Under the pieces are notes generated by a model. That model searched no databases. It worked only from the letters and a program-made list of their open reading frames with translations, and was not told the origin of the DNA. From contig JAKLIU010000158.1 of NCBI GenBank assembly GCA_022709445.1, positions 1 to 5,258 on the forward strand: a stretch of DNA of 5,258 nucleotides. The letters run 5' to 3'. Numbering within the stretch: the stretch's first letter is position 1; the number at the start of each line of letters is the position of its first letter. Shown here piece after piece: positions 1 through 5,258 of this stretch. A program made the translations under genes and the position numbers. The stretch comes from Spirochaetota bacterium. GTDB lineage: Bacteria; Spirochaetota; Spirochaetia; Treponematales; UBA12059.

Positions 1-476
1 TGCTGGAGGACCTGCGCATACGGAACATCCCCGTCCTGCAGCTGGGCCACTCCGAGTCGCTCCTGCGCACCCAGAAGCGCAAGTCGGTGCGCATGCGCTC
101 CCGGGTGCCTTCCTACCTGTACCTGCTCAAGCGCCTGGAAGGCGCGTACGAGAAGCCTGAGCGCGTGCCGGGCATGAAGTGCGTGGTGCAGGACCTGTCG
201 GAGGACGGCGTGGCGGTGCTCATCGGCGGCAAGGCCAAGGTGGGGCTCCTGGTGAAGGCCCAGTTCTGGATCGGGGACGACCAGATCGTGGTGAGCGGCA
301 CGGTACGCGGCGCCGAGTACCAGGCCGAGAAGAACCAGTCCATCCTGCACGTGGAGGCGGTCCCGCCCAGCGCGCGCATGCGCAACCTGATCCTGGCCCA
401 CGTCTACAACGTCCGCGCCGACGAGTCGCCCAAGGGGACGGCCGCCGAACTGGACGGCGACGCCTTTTCGGGATAG
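1..476 (+). CDS. PilZ-domain protein, 3' part (5' end outside window)
   Basis: The frame is open from the first full codon at base 3 to the TAG at 474-476, giving 157 visible residues. PilZ domains bind cyclic di-GMP and pass the signal to motility, adhesion or envelope targets. Both halves of the usual ligand motif are visible: an RxxxR element (RKSVR, bases 78-92) and, about 33 residues on, the DxSxxG element (DLSEDG, bases 192-209), followed by beta-strand-like stretches such as VAVLIGG and IVVSGTV. The first ATG in the window (base 87) lies inside the RxxxR element, so it cannot be the real start; the gene must begin upstream and probably has another N-terminal domain, as YcgR/PlzA-type proteins do. 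The last 20 or so residues are polar and probably disordered. The PilZ assignment is firm; the output of the protein is unknown. Confidence 0.82.
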   Translation, partial: LEDLRIRNIPVLQLGHSESLLRTQKRKSVRMRSRVPSYLYLLKRLEGAYEKPERVPGMKCVVQDLSEDGVAVLIGGKAKVGLLVKAQFWIGDDQIVVSGTVRGAEYQAEKNQSILHVEAVPPSARMRNLILAHVYNVRADESPKGTAAELDGDAFSG

Positions 477-500
477 ACTCCGGGCCTGGCCGCCTTCCGT

Positions 501-523
501 AACCGCGGCGCCCGCCGCTGGTT
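501..523 (+). terminator. imperfect GC-rich hairpin after the PilZ gene
   Basis: AACCGCGG (501-508) can pair with CCGC-T-GGTT (515-523) around a 6-base loop, leaving one bulged T. It lies 25 bases after the PilZ stop and 52 bases before the next start, where a terminator would be expected. However, the downstream sequence (GTTGATG) is not a real U-tract, so intrinsic termination would be weak. It could equally be a chance palindrome in GC-rich DNA. Confidence 0.2.
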
Positions 524-574
524 GTTGATGTGCCATGAATCTTCCAGCGACCCGCATGGTCGGCTTCCGGGGGT

Positions 575-1756
575 ATGATGCGTAGAACCGTTGCAGGGGC
601 CCTGTGCCTCGCGATCGCCGTGTCCGGGGCCTTCGCCCAGGACGCCTCCGAGCTCATCGACACGTACCGGCGCAACTTCGCGCGTTCCTCCCTCGGCACC
701 AAGTACGAGCTCCTGAGGGAGGCCTCCTCCTACGCCGGCCTGGGCCCGCTCTACGACACGGCCCTGCAGTTCGTCCTCAACAACGTATCGCTCCTGTCCT
801 CCGACGTGCTGCTCCGCGACATAACCGTGCTCGCGGTGAACATGGTGAGGAAGGAAGGCTATTCGGCCGCCTCCGGCACCCTCTGGAGCCTGTTCAAGGA
901 GTTCAAGGACAACACGGTGCGCGTGCCCATCCTCCAGACCCTGGGCGAGGTGGCCAAGGGCAACGCGGCCATCGTCGGGGAGCTGAACAAGTTCGTGGAC
1001 ACCCAGCTGTCGCTCTACCGTTCCAGCGTCCAGCCCGACCTCGCCGTCCTGGACGCCGCCCTGGCCGCCCTCGGGAAGCTCGGGGACCCGTCGTCCTTCC
1101 CCTACCTGTTCGCGGCCTACGTGGCCAACGTGAACAAGGCCATGACCGACCGGGCGGCCGCCTCCCTGGCGTCCCTCGGCGGGGATTTCTCCGCGTTCCT
1201 GTCCGAGGTGATCCGCAAGAACCCGCCCGCGGAGAAGGCCTCCGCCCTGGAAGCCGGCTTGCGGGGCGACGCCCTGGCGCCGGACAAGCGGGCGGAGCTG
1301 GCCGAGGTTGCGCTCTCCGTCGGCGTGTCGTTCCAGAGCCCGTCCCCCGCCGACCAGGCCGCCCTGGTCTCCCTGCGCGCCGCGGCCGCCCGCGAGCTCA
1401 CCGCCCGGGAATGGCAGCGTGCCTCCCCGCTGGCCGTCAAGCATTTCTACGATTTCCAGGTGCAGTACAACCGCGGGCAGGTGTCCAAGTCCAACTTCCT
1501 CGAATCGATAGCCCTGCTGGGCGCGATGGGCACCGCGGAGGCGGCCCAGGCCCTCTCCCTCTACCTCCAGCTCATCAACACGGAGACCGAGCAGGGCAAG
1601 TCCTTCGACGAGCAGATAGCCCTGGCCGTGGTGAACAACCTGGGCCGGCTGGGCGACAAGGGAGCCTTCGACTACCTCCTGTACATGGGCTACCTGCAGT
1701 ACCCGGAATCGGTCAAGCGGGCCGCCAGGGACGCCCTGCAGAAGCTCCGCTGGTAG
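575..1756 (+). CDS. exported HEAT-repeat-like alpha-helical protein
   Basis: The product is 393 residues. It has a clear Sec signal peptide: RR near the N-terminus, a hydrophobic core at about residues 6-18 and an A-F-A cleavage site before Gln22. No lipobox is seen, so the mature protein should be periplasmic or secreted. The remainder is helical and shows HEAT/armadillo-like units with the 'aL..LG.lgd..a...L' pattern, clearest at residues 161-180 (ALAALGKLGDPSSFPYLF), 311-331 and 348-371, ending in VKRAARDALQKL at 380-391. Such scaffolds bind other proteins; no catalytic residues are evident. Start choice: ATG at 575 is followed directly by ATG at 578, and the second leaves better room (4 bases) after the only purine run, GGGGG at 569-573. 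Both give the same mature protein. The gene sits 98 bases after the PilZ gene and 34 bases before comEC. The family is recognised only by repeat pattern, so the specific role is unknown. Confidence 0.8.
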   Translation: MMRRTVAGALCLAIAVSGAFAQDASELIDTYRRNFARSSLGTKYELLREASSYAGLGPLYDTALQFVLNNVSLLSSDVLLRDITVLAVNMVRKEGYSAASGTLWSLFKEFKDNTVRVPILQTLGEVAKGNAAIVGELNKFVDTQLSLYRSSVQPDLAVLDAALAALGKLGDPSSFPYLFAAYVANVNKAMTDRAAASLASLGGDFSAFLSEVIRKNPPAEKASALEAGLRGDALAPDKRAELAEVALSVGVSFQSPSPADQAALVSLRAAAARELTAREWQRASPLAVKHFYDFQVQYNRGQVSKSNFLESIALLGAMGTAEAAQALSLYLQLINTETEQGKSFDEQIALAVVNNLGRLGDKGAFDYLLYMGYLQYPESVKRAARDALQKLRW

Positions 1757-1766
1757 CAGTCGGGGC

Positions 1767-1790
1767 GGTTTCCCGCGGCGTAGCGGGACC
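1767..1790 (+). promoter_or_regulatory. hairpin directly before the comEC start codon
   Basis: TCCCGC (1771-1776) and GCGGGA (1783-1788) are perfect inverted repeats around the 6-base loop GGCGTA. The stem can gain two more pairs, GG at 1767-1768 with CC at 1789-1790, across a TT bulge. The structure ends at the base before ATG 1791 and would bury the purine-rich GCGGGA that is the only possible ribosome contact. It could limit comEC translation unless opened by ribosomes finishing the upstream gene. There is no following U-tract, so termination is less likely. The sequence is seen; the function is inferred. Confidence 0.3.
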
Positions 1791-3557
1791 ATGCCGCCGG
1801 TTCCCGCCCGCAGTTCCCCCCTCGTGCCCTGCGCCGCCGGCGCCTGCCTCTCGCTCTACCTTCCATCGTGCTCGTGGCCTGCCCTCGTCGCGCTCGCGGT
1901 CCTGCGGCTCGCTTCGCGCCTCGCGCGCGCGCGTCCGGCGCCGGTCGGCCGGCCCGCGCGACTGCCCGCCCTCGCGCTGACCCTGGGACTGGCGCTGGGG
2001 ATGGGCGCCCGGTGCCGTGCGGACGCGCTCGCGGGCGGGGCCGGCGGCGGTTTTGCCCCCGGATCCGCCTTCGCGGCGACCGGGGCCGAAGGCAGGGTCG
2101 TTTCCGATCCCCGCATGAGCGTCTCCGGGCTGACGGTCCACGAGCTGGAACTGGAGTGCCTGCTGGGACCGGACGGCGCCCGTTCCGGCGCGGCGGGTCG
2201 TCTCGCCGTGTTCACGCGCGGCGGCGCGAGGCACCCGCGAGGGACCAGGCTATCGGTCAGCGGCGCGGCCGTCCGGCCGTCCCCCGAAGGGACGACGGGC
2301 TGGGCTGCCTGTTTCGCGGAACCCGGAGGCGTGGCGGTCATCGACGCCGCCCCCCGGGTGGAACGGTGGCGCTCGGCCGCCAGGGAGAGCCTGCTGGACG
2401 CGCTCCGGGCGGCTGGAGGCGAGGCGGGCCCCCTCCTGGAAGCCCTGGTCGTGGGCGTGCGAGACGAGCTGGATCCCTGGCTGGCCGCTGCCTTTCGCGA
2501 TGCCGGGTGCGCCCACATCCTGGCCCTGTCCGGCCAGCACGTCATGGTGCTGGCAACCCTGGCGGGCATGCTCCTGGGGCCGTTCCTGGGCAAACCGCGG
2601 GCCAGGCTGGCCACCTGCGCCCTCCTGGCCGTCTATGTCTGGCTGGTGGGCCGCTCCCCTCCCGTGGCCAGGGCAGCGCTGATGTACTGGATCGGCACCG
2701 GCCTGACCCTGGCCGGGCGGCCCCAGGGGAACGCGACCGTCCTGGCGTCGGCGTTCCTGGTGTCCCTGGCGCTCGACCCCGCGTCGGCCTTTACCCTGTC
2801 CTTCCACCTGTCCTACCTGGCGCTGGCCGGGATGTCCGTCCTGGGGCCGCTGTACCGGTTCCTCCTGACCCGCTGGCTGCCACCTCCCGTCGCGTCCGTG
2901 ATGGCCCAGGGCTATTCCGCGCTCGCGGCGACCGCGCCGGCCAGCCTGCTGGTCTTCGGGAAGCTCAACCCGGCCTCCGTCCTCGTTTCCGCCCTGGCGG
3001 GGCCCCTGGTGTCGGCGCTCATGTATGCCGGCATCGCGGGTGCCCTGGCGGTCGGGGCGGCGGGAACCGCCTTTCCCGCCCTCGCGCCCCTGGCGCAGGC
3101 GGCCTGCGGCCTGCCCTGGCGTGCCCTGTCGCGCCTGATGGAGGCCGGGGCCAGGGTGCCTTCCTTCGATTCGGCCGCCGTCTCGGCCGCGGCCGCCCTC
3201 CCGGAGCCGGCGGTGCGGGCCGCCGCAGCCTGCGTCGTTGCCCTCGGGGGCCTGCTCGTGTATGCTTGGCCCCATGCCCGATACGCCCGTTCCCGCCCCG
3301 GTGGACTACGATTCGCCCAAGGAGCTCGCCGCCACCCTGGACCGCCTGGGCTTCGCCATGCAGAAGCGCTTCGGGCAGAACTTCCTGGTCGCCGGCGCCG
3401 CCCGCAGGCGCATCCTGGGACTCCTGGAGGCCGAGCCCGGATCCCGGGCCTGGGAGGTGGGGCCGGGACTGGGGGCCATGACCTGGGAGGCCCTGTCCGC
3501 CGGGCTGGAGCTGTCGGCCTTCGAGATAGACCGCGGGTTCGCGGAGTTCATCCGTGA
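1791..3557 (+). CDS. comEC: ComEC/Rec2 competence-domain membrane protein, no hydrolase domain
   Basis: ComEC forms the inner-membrane channel that moves single-stranded DNA into the cytoplasm during natural transformation. The frame encodes 588 residues. Hydrophobic N-terminal segments (about 13-42 and 58-72) are followed by a beta-rich OB-like region (about 98-185). The competence domain (about 196-490) shows family landmarks: the VGVRDELDP...LALSGQHV stretch (220-251), GRSPPVARAALM (287-298), the FTLSFHLSYLALAG block (334-347) and PASLLVFGKLNPASVLVS (383-400). Multiple membrane helices follow until about residue 492. There is no C-terminal metallo-beta-lactamase-like domain, which many ComEC proteins carry. 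The last 94 or so residues (from 495) lie over rsmA in another frame and are Arg/Gly/Pro-rich with no membrane or domain character, so the functional protein may in effect end near 494. ATG 1791 follows the HEAT gene by 34 bases; the frame is open further upstream, but this start gives a sensible N-terminus. Confidence 0.85.
   Translation: MPPVPARSSPLVPCAAGACLSLYLPSCSWPALVALAVLRLASRLARARPAPVGRPARLPALALTLGLALGMGARCRADALAGGAGGGFAPGSAFAATGAEGRVVSDPRMSVSGLTVHELELECLLGPDGARSGAAGRLAVFTRGGARHPRGTRLSVSGAAVRPSPEGTTGWAACFAEPGGVAVIDAAPRVERWRSAARESLLDALRAAGGEAGPLLEALVVGVRDELDPWLAAAFRDAGCAHILALSGQHVMVLATLAGMLLGPFLGKPRARLATCALLAVYVWLVGRSPPVARAALMYWIGTGLTLAGRPQGNATVLASAFLVSLALDPASAFTLSFHLSYLALAGMSVLGPLYRFLLTRWLPPPVASVMAQGYSALAATAPASLLVFGKLNPASVLVSALAGPLVSALMYAGIAGALAVGAAGTAFPALAPLAQAACGLPWRALSRLMEAGARVPSFDSAAVSAAAALPEPAVRAAAACVVALGGLLVYAWPHARYARSRPGGLRFAQGARRHPGPPGLRHAEALRAELPGRRRRPQAHPGTPGGRARIPGLGGGAGTGGHDLGGPVRRAGAVGLRDRPRVRGVHP
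3238..3266 (+). promoter_or_regulatory. sigma-70-like promoter for rsmA, leaderless spacing
   Basis: TTGCCC (3238-3243) and TATGCT (3261-3266) are separated by exactly 17 bases, and each matches the consensus hexamer at 4 of 6 positions. ATG 3274 follows the -10 box after 7 bases, so transcription would start at or beside the start codon and give a leaderless or nearly leaderless mRNA. The element lies inside the 3' part of the comEC frame. It resembles the element before the bactofilin gene in layout, which raises confidence; it is untested. Confidence 0.45.
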
Positions 3558-4143
3558 GGCCTACGGGAAGCTTCCCGGCTTCGGCCTCTTCGAGGGGGAC
3601 TTCGTGCGCACCTGGCCCCAGGCCAGGGAGGCGACCGGCTCGCCCGGGCGGGTGTTCGGCAACCTGCCGTACAACGCGGCCGGCGCCATCATCGCGGCAA
3701 TCATCGAGGGCGGGATGCGCCCCGGGCGCATGGTCTTCACCGTGCAGAAGGAGGCTGCCCAGCGCATGGCCGCCCGTCCGGGCACCAAGAACTACGCCGC
3801 CTTCACGGTGCTCTGCCAGTCGGCCTATTCGGTCAAGCAGGCCTTCGACCTGCCCCCGGGCGTGTTCTGGCCCCAGCCGCGCGTCACCTCCACCGTGGTG
3901 CTCATGACCGCCCGCCCCGACGCGCTCCCCTGCGCCGGCGACCTGGCCTTCACCCGCTTCACGCGCATGGCCTTCGCCGCCCGCCGCAAGACCCTCCGCA
4001 ACAACCTGAAGGCCGCCGGCTATTCCGAGGGCGAGATGGACGCCGCGGCCTCCTCTTCCTCGCTCAGCCTGGACTCGCGGGCCGAGGCGCTCTCTCCCGG
4101 GGAGCTGGCCGCCCTGTTCTCCGGCTTGCCAACCCGGCCGTAA
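3274..4143 (+). CDS. rsmA: 16S rRNA dimethyladenosine methyltransferase RsmA (KsgA)
   Basis: RsmA uses S-adenosylmethionine to dimethylate two adjacent adenosines in the 3' terminal helix of 16S rRNA (A1518/A1519 in E. coli numbering), a late checkpoint in small-subunit assembly; its loss commonly gives kasugamycin resistance. The 289-residue product is of normal family length. Motifs in order: QKRFGQNFL (30-38), SAM-binding EVGPGLG (61-67), acidic ribose-contact residue in FEID (E84), EGDF (107-110), the catalytic NLPY tetrad (130-133), VQKE (157-160), and the C-terminal block FAARRKTLRNNL (234-245) with SRAEALS (268-274). ATG 3274 is chosen over ATG 3262 and TTG 3238 because it puts the DYDSP segment near the N-terminus and follows the promoter above with leaderless spacing. 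The first 284 bases overlap the comEC frame. The stop is 19 bases before the bactofilin start. Confidence 0.96.
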   Translation: MPDTPVPAPVDYDSPKELAATLDRLGFAMQKRFGQNFLVAGAARRRILGLLEAEPGSRAWEVGPGLGAMTWEALSAGLELSAFEIDRGFAEFIREAYGKLPGFGLFEGDFVRTWPQAREATGSPGRVFGNLPYNAAGAIIAAIIEGGMRPGRMVFTVQKEAAQRMAARPGTKNYAAFTVLCQSAYSVKQAFDLPPGVFWPQPRVTSTVVLMTARPDALPCAGDLAFTRFTRMAFAARRKTLRNNLKAAGYSEGEMDAAASSSSLSLDSRAEALSPGELAALFSGLPTRP

Positions 4144-4154
4144 AACCGTACTAT
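4126..4154 (+). promoter_or_regulatory. sigma-70-like promoter for the bactofilin gene, leaderless spacing
   Basis: TTGCCA (4126-4131, 5 of 6 consensus positions) and TACTAT (4149-4154, 4 of 6 including the key T-A...T) are separated by 17 bases. The start codon at 4163 follows after 8 bases, so the predicted transcript start is about 1-2 bases before ATG. The surrounding bases 4141-4178 are distinctly AT-rich for this window and contain no Shine-Dalgarno sequence. The -35 box lies in the last codons of rsmA. This is the best promoter in the window by sequence, though unproven. Confidence 0.55.
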
Positions 4155-4162
4155 CGGCGCAT

Positions 4163-4534
4163 ATGATAGACGTACAATCGAGCTCCGTCGACGAGGACAC
4201 CCTCGACACCATCCTGGCGGCCGACGTGGACTTCTCCGGCGACCTGTCGTTCAAGGAACCCCTCATGATCAAGGGCCGGGTGTCCGGCTCCATACACACG
4301 GAGAGCGACCTCCACGTCGACGAAAAAGCCGTGGTCGACGCCGACATCTTCGCCGGCAACGTGACGGTCCGGGGCAGCGTGAAAGGCAACATCGTCGCCA
4401 CCGGCAAGGTGGAGCTCTTCGCCTCCTGCCGGATGGACGGCGACATACGCGCAGCGTACGTGACCATGGAGCAGGGCTCGCGCTTCAACGGCATCTGCAC
4501 CATGACGGGCTCCCCCGATGCCCAGAAAGCGTAG
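4163..4534 (+). CDS. bactofilin (polymer-forming cytoskeletal protein)
   Basis: Bactofilins self-assemble without nucleotides into filaments made of a right-handed beta-helix, and organise cell-wall or envelope enzymes, stalks, or helical cell shape (BacA of Caulobacter and CcmA of Helicobacter are family members). This 123-residue protein has a short acidic N-terminal tail (1-17), the bactofilin core at about 18-113 and a brief C-terminal tail. The core shows the typical rungs of hydrophobic/Gly repeats: VDFSGDLSFKEPLMIKGRV (22-40), SGSIHTESDLHVDEKAVVDADI, then NVTVRGSVKGNIVATGKVEL (66-85), and CRMDGDI (89-95). There is no signal peptide or membrane segment, so it is cytoplasmic or peripherally bound to the membrane. 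It has its own likely promoter and overlaps the TPR gene by 17 bases, suggesting coupled expression. Assignment to the family is firm; a role in spirochaete cell shape is inference. Confidence 0.93.
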   Translation: MIDVQSSSVDEDTLDTILAADVDFSGDLSFKEPLMIKGRVSGSIHTESDLHVDEKAVVDADIFAGNVTVRGSVKGNIVATGKVELFASCRMDGDIRAAYVTMEQGSRFNGICTMTGSPDAQKA

Positions 4535-5147
4535 CTGGGCGCTCGCCCTCGCGCTCGCCGCCTCCCTGGGGTCGGCTTTCGCCCAGGCCAAGCCGGACGC
4601 CCTCAAGCTGTACCGGGACGGGCTCTACGACGAGGCCAGGGCCGTCTGCCTGCAGGAACTGTCCGCCGATCCCTCCAACCTGGAGTCCTACGTGGTGCTG
4701 GGCTGGAGCCTCCTGGCCCTCGGGCGCTACGCCGACGCCGAACTCTACGCCCGCAAGGCCTGGGACACCATCCGCCGCGACCCCAGGATAGTCCAGGTGC
4801 TCGGCGAGGCCGCCTTCCACCAGGGCAAGAACGAGGAAGCCCTCGCGCACTTCCAGAACTACGTGAACTTCCTGCCCGACGGCACCCGCCTGGGCACGGT
4901 CTACTTCTACATGGGCGAGATCTACCTCCGGATGGAGCGCTGGGCCCACGCGGACATCGCCTTCCGCACCGCCCTCCAGTACGACCCGGGCAACGCCCGC
5001 TGGTGGACCCGCCTGGGCTACGCCCGGGAACGCTCCCGCGACTGGGCCTTCGCCCTCCAGGCCTACGACGAGGCCCTGAAGGCCGATCCGGCCCTCGCCG
5101 ACGCCAGGCTGGGACGCGAGCGCGCCCAGGCCGCGCTCAGGGACTGA
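4518..5147 (+). CDS. exported tetratricopeptide-repeat protein
   Basis: The product is 209 residues with a Sec signal peptide: RKR at 3-5, an Ala/Leu core at 7-17 and an A-F-A site before Gln23. The mature part is almost wholly TPR units, about five at roughly 24-57, 58-91, 92-119, 126-159 and 160-193, with the W/Y-LG-Y-A-P spacing clear in YVVLGWSLLALGRYADAELY (58-77), FYMGEIYLRMERWAHADIAF (130-149) and WTRLGYARERSRDWAFALQA (163-182), each closing with a DP pair. TPR arrays act as docking scaffolds; no enzymatic residues are visible. ATG 4518 begins 17 bases before the bactofilin stop, in a different frame, so translation is probably coupled. The signal-peptide ending AFAQ is shared with the exported HEAT protein upstream. 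Its partner is unknown; a link to the bactofilin is suggested only by position. Confidence 0.85.
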   Translation: MPRKRSWALALALAASLGSAFAQAKPDALKLYRDGLYDEARAVCLQELSADPSNLESYVVLGWSLLALGRYADAELYARKAWDTIRRDPRIVQVLGEAAFHQGKNEEALAHFQNYVNFLPDGTRLGTVYFYMGEIYLRMERWAHADIAFRTALQYDPGNARWWTRLGYARERSRDWAFALQAYDEALKADPALADARLGRERAQAALRD

Positions 5148-5194
5148 AAACCCGTGCCCGTGCCGACGCCGCCCGCGGACCTCCGGGGTTCCGC

Positions 5195-5258
5195 TTGAGA
5201 CTCCGAGTATCCTTCCGCGCCTTCGGGTGCAAGCTCAACCAGTCGGAGTCCGAGTCGG
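5195..5258 (+). CDS. mtaB: MtaB-like tRNA methylthiotransferase, 5' end only
   Basis: Only 21 codons are inside the window. The stretch AFGCKLNQSESES (5219-5257) is the N-terminal signature of the radical-SAM methylthiotransferase family, with the first Fe-S cluster cysteine at 5228-5230. The GCKxNQxESE form is typical of MtaB, which makes the 2-methylthio group of ms2t6A37 in tRNAs, rather than MiaB (GCQMN) or RimO (GCPKN). The TTG at 5195 is the likely start because it puts the motif at the usual distance of about nine residues from Met; the frame is open further upstream with no ATG or GTG start back to the TPR stop. It lies 47 bases after the TPR gene, so probably the same transcript. The GC-rich gap contains a small CCCGTG tandem (5151-5162) but no clear terminator or ribosome-binding site. 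Confidence 0.75.
   Translation, partial: MRLRVSFRAFGCKLNQSESES

Noticed and set aside
87..89. ATG 87 as the start of the PilZ gene
   Set aside because: Starting there would remove most of the RxxxR ligand motif at 78-92; the frame is open to the window edge.
574..579. TATGAT at the HEAT start as a -10 box
   Set aside because: It overlaps the start codons and has no -35-like hexamer 16-18 bases upstream, so it looks like coincidence of two adjacent ATG codons.
404..1792. Long antisense open frame (462 codons) opposite the HEAT-repeat gene
   Set aside because: High GC content removes stops from other frames. The translation is Gly/Arg/Val/Leu-rich with no domain, while the + strand has a signal peptide and helical repeats.
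1868..3481. Second + frame open for 537 codons within comEC
   Set aside because: Its product is Arg/Pro/Gly-rich without membrane segments, whereas the frame from 1791 has the competence-domain motifs.
3019..4503. Long antisense open frame (494 codons) across comEC, rsmA and the bactofilin gene
   Set aside because: It runs opposite rsmA and the bactofilin, both unmistakable, and is low complexity; it is a composition artefact.
5148..5194. Terminator between the TPR gene and mtaB
   Set aside because: The gap is GC-rich with only a short CCCGTG tandem and no stem followed by a T-run.

Overview
This high-GC window (by eye about two thirds G+C or more, with wobble positions nearly all G or C) carries seven protein-coding genes, all on the + strand and tightly packed. 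The most likely source is a GC-rich spirochaete of the Treponema/Spirochaeta group. This is inferred from gene content: a PilZ protein, exported HEAT and TPR repeat proteins, a ComEC without its hydrolase domain, a bactofilin, and an RsmA N-terminus of the 'YDSP...MQKRFGQNFL' kind that I associate with treponemes. It is a judgement from memory, not the result of a search.

Layout: (1) 1-476, 3' part of a PilZ-domain (c-di-GMP receptor-like) gene whose start lies before the window. (2) 477-574, a short gap with an imperfect hairpin. (3) 575-1756, an exported HEAT-repeat-like helical protein. (4) 1757-1790, a short gap filled by a hairpin that abuts the next start. (5) 1791-3557, a ComEC/Rec2 competence-domain membrane protein whose frame runs about 284 bases into the next gene. 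(6) 3274-4143, rsmA (ksgA), the 16S rRNA dimethyladenosine methyltransferase. (7) 4163-4534, a small bactofilin. (8) 4518-5147, an exported TPR protein overlapping the bactofilin by 17 bases. (9) 5195-5258, the first codons of an MtaB-type radical-SAM tRNA methylthiotransferase, cut by the window end.

The genes probably form one or a few read-through transcription units. Two internal sigma-70-like promoters stand out, one before rsmA and one before the bactofilin. Both are TTGCC[C/A], a 17-base spacer and TAnnnT, with the start codon only 7-8 bases downstream, which predicts nearly leaderless mRNAs. No convincing Shine-Dalgarno sequence is seen before any start in the window. Functionally the block mixes envelope or cell-shape proteins (bactofilin, exported TPR and HEAT proteins), signalling (PilZ), DNA uptake (ComEC) and translation-related RNA modification (RsmA, MtaB). 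I see no mobile element, CRISPR array, RNA gene or clearly new system. The points most worth checking are the ComEC/rsmA overlap and the paired leaderless-type promoters.
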